From the NCBI GenBank assembly GCA_029817715.1, contig JARUPY010000607.1, forward strand, positions 5,518,001 through 5,582,000: 64,000 bases of DNA, read 5' to 3'. This DNA is from Melastoma dodecandrum. Taxonomy: Eukaryota; Streptophyta; Magnoliopsida; Myrtales; Melastomataceae. The translations under genes were made by a program, and so were the position numbers. This document shows, one piece after another, positions 61,594 to 64,000 of this stretch; position 1 is the first letter of the stretch; each line of letters begins with the position of its first letter. Below the pieces are notes generated by a model. It saw nothing but the letters and a program-made list of their open reading frames with translations, was not told where the DNA came from and did no database searches.

Positions 61594-64000
61594 ATGCTTG
61601 AGAATACGGAAGCTGGGAATAGAATAGAAAGGAGTACGAGCGACGGGCAACTGCGGGAGGAGATTGAGGCAATTAGCAAAGCCCTTTATTTGGACAAGAA
61701 CTCGTCTGTGGGCAGTCGGTCTACATCGATGGGGAAAACCCAATCACCGGATCCGAAATCGAAGAACAGACGTGACAACGAGGATCAGGCACAGAAGGAC
61801 AAGAAATCGATATGGAATTGGAAGCCGTTGAAGGCTTTCTCGAATAGGAACCGCCGGTTTAATTGCTGTTTTACCCTTCACGTCCATAACATAGAGAACT
61901 TGCCGTCAAGCCTCGAGGATCAAAGTCTCTCTGTGCATTGGAAGAGGCGAGACGGCGGGATGGTCACTCGTGCAGCTCAGGTTTTCCAGGGAATGGCCGA
62001 GTTCGAGGAGAGTTTGATGCATAGCTGCTCGGTGAATGGCAGTCGAAGTGGCCCTCATAATTCGGCAAAGTACGAGGCTAAGCATTTCATGCTTTATGCT
62101 GCTATTAGTAGTTCTCCAGAAGTCGATCTTGGGAAACATCGGGTCGATCTTACGAGGCTGTTGCCCCTCTCCTTGGAGGAGTTGGAGGAGGATAAGAGCT
62201 CAGGGAAATGGACTACAAGTTTTAGGTTGTCGGGTAAAGGTAAAGGGGCTACACTGAATGTGAGCTTCGGGTATCTGGTGCTGGGGGACAATGGCAAAGT
62301 TCCGGGCATCAATCCAAAACTGTTGGAGAGTCTGAACCTGGGGAAGAATAATCCGAATCACTTTGAAATGAATTCAATCCGTCGTGCTGAGAGTCTTCCT
62401 AATATGCTTAATTCATCACAATCCCGCGCTATATCTCAAGAACTAGATAATGTGAAGGATCTTCATGAGGTTTTGCCGGAGCGCAAGTCCTTTTTGGCTT
62501 GCCGGGTAGATTCTCTATCCCAGAAGTTCGAGGAGGAGAAGAAGCCTTATTATAATTTGGATGATAATCACGAACTTGAGGTTTTCATGGGGGAGCATGA
62601 AACAGCCAAGTCGACTCCATCCCAGCCCCCAGTGGCCGATGAGAGTGAAACTGAGGTCAATGGGTTCTCTGTGATTGATCAGGGTGTAGAGCTTTCAGCT
62701 GGCGTCCAGGTTGTGAAGAGAGCCGATACCTCTGTTTTAGAGACTCGTGACGTGGTTGAAGTTGGTGACGCCGCCTTGAATCCAATTACTGTAGGGGGTT
62801 CTGAATCTGTAGCTGTTGTTGAGGGAACAAGTCCTGGGAATGTTGGCATTGGTGATCCTGCAATAAACGAGGATGAATCAATGAGCAAAGAGGCGCTAAT
62901 GAGAGATTTGGAGTCGGCTTTGCAGAATGTGGCCAAGTTAGAAGTGGACTCGCTTGATTCTCCCGAGGCGGAACCGGGTCCCATGAGGGTTGATTTTGCT
63001 AAAGGTATTCGTAGGAGGGGGAGATCGCTCAGTTACGATGACATCATTGCGAGGGATTTCCTTGATATGATCGGGTTAGAGCATGGTCTGAGTGCAGAAA
63101 GCGAGCCGGAATCACCCAGAGAGCGCCTCCTGCGGCAGTTTGAGGAAGACGCACGAGCTAGTGGCTGTTCGTTGTACGATTTTGGTATTGGTGATGATGA
63201 TGGAACTGGAACTATATGGAATAATCGGCCCGAGAATTTTATACCTCCGCCCGTGATTCATGTCCCTGTGGAAGAAGAGCATGGAGGCGAGTCAAGGAGC
63301 AGAATGAAGGCGAAATTGTTGGAGAATTTGGAGACGGAAGCTTTGATGCTCGCGTGGGGTTTGAACGAGAACTCTTTCCAATCATCTCCACCGAGCAGCT
63401 CTGGCCCGTTTGGGAGCCCGATTCATCTTCCATCTGAAGAACCTGCCGATCTTCCCTCCCTTGGAGTAGGAATAGGACCGTATTTGCAAACGAAAAATGG
63501 GGGCTTCCTAAGGTCGATGAGCCAGTTGATCTTTCAGGGCGCAAAAAGCGGAGGTAGCTTGATCATGCAGGCATCGAGTCCAGTAGTGGTGCCGGCACAA
63601 ATGGGTTCAGGAATAATGGAGATATTAAATCACCTGGCCTCGATTGGGATCGAGAAGCTCTCAGCACAGGCGAACAAGCTCATGCCGATAGAGGACATTA
63701 CTGGAAAGACGATGCAGCAGGTGGCATGGGAGGCCTCAGCATCATTGGAGGGACCCGAAAGGTTAACACGTCGAACTTCTTTTGTGAGAAAAGGAACAGG
63801 TGACAACGTTGGTGCTGGCACCGAGTGCATGTCTTTGGAAGATCTAGCTCCTTTGGCTTTGGACAAGATCGAAGCCCTATTAATGGAGGGCTTGAGGATT
63901 CAGTCTGGCATGTCACATGAGGAAGCGCCTTCGAATATACATACCCAGTCTATTGGAGAATTTTCTGCTCTACGCGGAACAGGCATCAACCTCCATGGAA
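61594..64000 (+). CDS. PMIR1: PLASTID MOVEMENT IMPAIRED 1-RELATED 1 (PMIR1), 5' part
   Basis: An uninterrupted frame from ATG 61594 to the window end (802 codons visible; the gene continues). It starts MLENTEAGNRIE with the family pattern LREEIEAISKALYL, then an NT-C2 domain at about residues 73-230 (IWNWKPLKAFSN, RFNCCFTLHVH, SVHWKRRDGG, SAKYEAKHFMLYAA, LGKHRVDLTRLLP, ATLNVSFGYLVLG). A long acidic, low-complexity middle follows, then the conserved FLDMIGLEHG, SESEPESPRERLLRQFEEDA-like block (about 485-535), ALMLAWGLNE, and VVVPAQMGSGIMEILNHLAS with GKTMQQVAWEAS (about 665-715). PMI1/PMIR proteins act at the plasma membrane/cytoplasm in actin-linked organelle and ER positioning. No intron or damage is seen in this part. 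Choice between PMI1 and PMIR1 rests on the N-terminal pattern. Confidence 0.92.
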   Translation, partial: MLENTEAGNRIERSTSDGQLREEIEAISKALYLDKNSSVGSRSTSMGKTQSPDPKSKNRRDNEDQAQKDKKSIWNWKPLKAFSNRNRRFNCCFTLHVHNIENLPSSLEDQSLSVHWKRRDGGMVTRAAQVFQGMAEFEESLMHSCSVNGSRSGPHNSAKYEAKHFMLYAAISSSPEVDLGKHRVDLTRLLPLSLEELEEDKSSGKWTTSFRLSGKGKGATLNVSFGYLVLGDNGKVPGINPKLLESLNLGKNNPNHFEMNSIRRAESLPNMLNSSQSRAISQELDNVKDLHEVLPERKSFLACRVDSLSQKFEEEKKPYYNLDDNHELEVFMGEHETAKSTPSQPPVADESETEVNGFSVIDQGVELSAGVQVVKRADTSVLETRDVVEVGDAALNPITVGGSESVAVVEGTSPGNVGIGDPAINEDESMSKEALMRDLESALQNVAKLEVDSLDSPEAEPGPMRVDFAKGIRRRGRSLSYDDIIARDFLDMIGLEHGLSAESEPESPRERLLRQFEEDARASGCSLYDFGIGDDDGTGTIWNNRPENFIPPPVIHVPVEEEHGGESRSRMKAKLLENLETEALMLAWGLNENSFQSSPPSSSGPFGSPIHLPSEEPADLPSLGVGIGPYLQTKNGGFLRSMSQLIFQGAKSGGSLIMQASSPVVVPAQMGSGIMEILNHLASIGIEKLSAQANKLMPIEDITGKTMQQVAWEASASLEGPERLTRRTSFVRKGTGDNVGAGTECMSLEDLAPLALDKIEALLMEGLRIQSGMSHEEAPSNIHTQSIGEFSALRGTGINLHG

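Overview
The window is plant nuclear DNA, most likely from a core eudicot. It has intron-containing plant genes (NDR-type AGC kinase, the WD40 protein VIP3/SKI8, PMIR1), AT-rich intergenic DNA, and many plant-type mobile elements: chromoviruses, Tat- and Copia-type LTR elements, Mutator-like elements, hAT elements and a LINE. I cannot name the species from sequence alone.

Layout. 1-3.2 kb: no clear gene, one LINE 3'-end fragment. 3.2-14 kb: two tandem, intronless N-myristoyltransferase (NMT)-like genes on the + strand. The first is split after codon 17 by a nearly pristine 5.8 kb Ty3/gypsy chromovirus on the - strand with a perfect 5-bp target duplication. The second is intact. A third, gene-less piece of the same duplicated unit lies at 14.35-14.56 kb. 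15.4-22.8 kb: an NDR/tricorner-type kinase gene with about 11 exons, a damaged first exon, and a LINE in intron 5. 23.0-24.2 kb: a GC-rich, almost completely palindromic non-autonomous Mutator-like element with a 10-bp target duplication. 24.9-25.8 kb: a hAT-type element with an 8-bp target duplication. 26.4-35.3 kb: VIP3/SKI8, two exons separated by a 7.9 kb intron. That intron holds a Tekay-like LTR remnant, itself interrupted by a 4.8 kb Mutator-like element carrying a broken transposase and a GRF zinc-finger gene.

36.9-39.1 kb: a small Copia-type element with LTRs and only gag. 39.3-42.1 kb: MITE-like palindrome, minisatellite and a hAT relic. 43.5-57.8 kb: a nested retrotransposon graveyard with plant-mobile-domain remnants (+), Tekay pol end (-), a Tat-type element with dual RNase H (-), large inverted repeats and direct repeats. 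57.8-61.1 kb: AT-rich with no gene seen. 61.6-64.0 kb: the 5' part of PMIR1, running off the window end.

The host genes do not form a pathway together. VIP3 acts in the Paf1 and SKI complexes, PMIR1 in organelle/actin-related trafficking, NDR kinase in polarity and growth signalling, and NMT in protein N-myristoylation. The main story is how repeated insertion has reshaped them: one gene cut by a very recent insertion, one intron swollen by nested elements, and one kinase partly decayed. The nearest thing to an unusual system is the tandem pair of diverged NMT-like genes and the GRF zinc-finger gene carried by the Mutator-like element.
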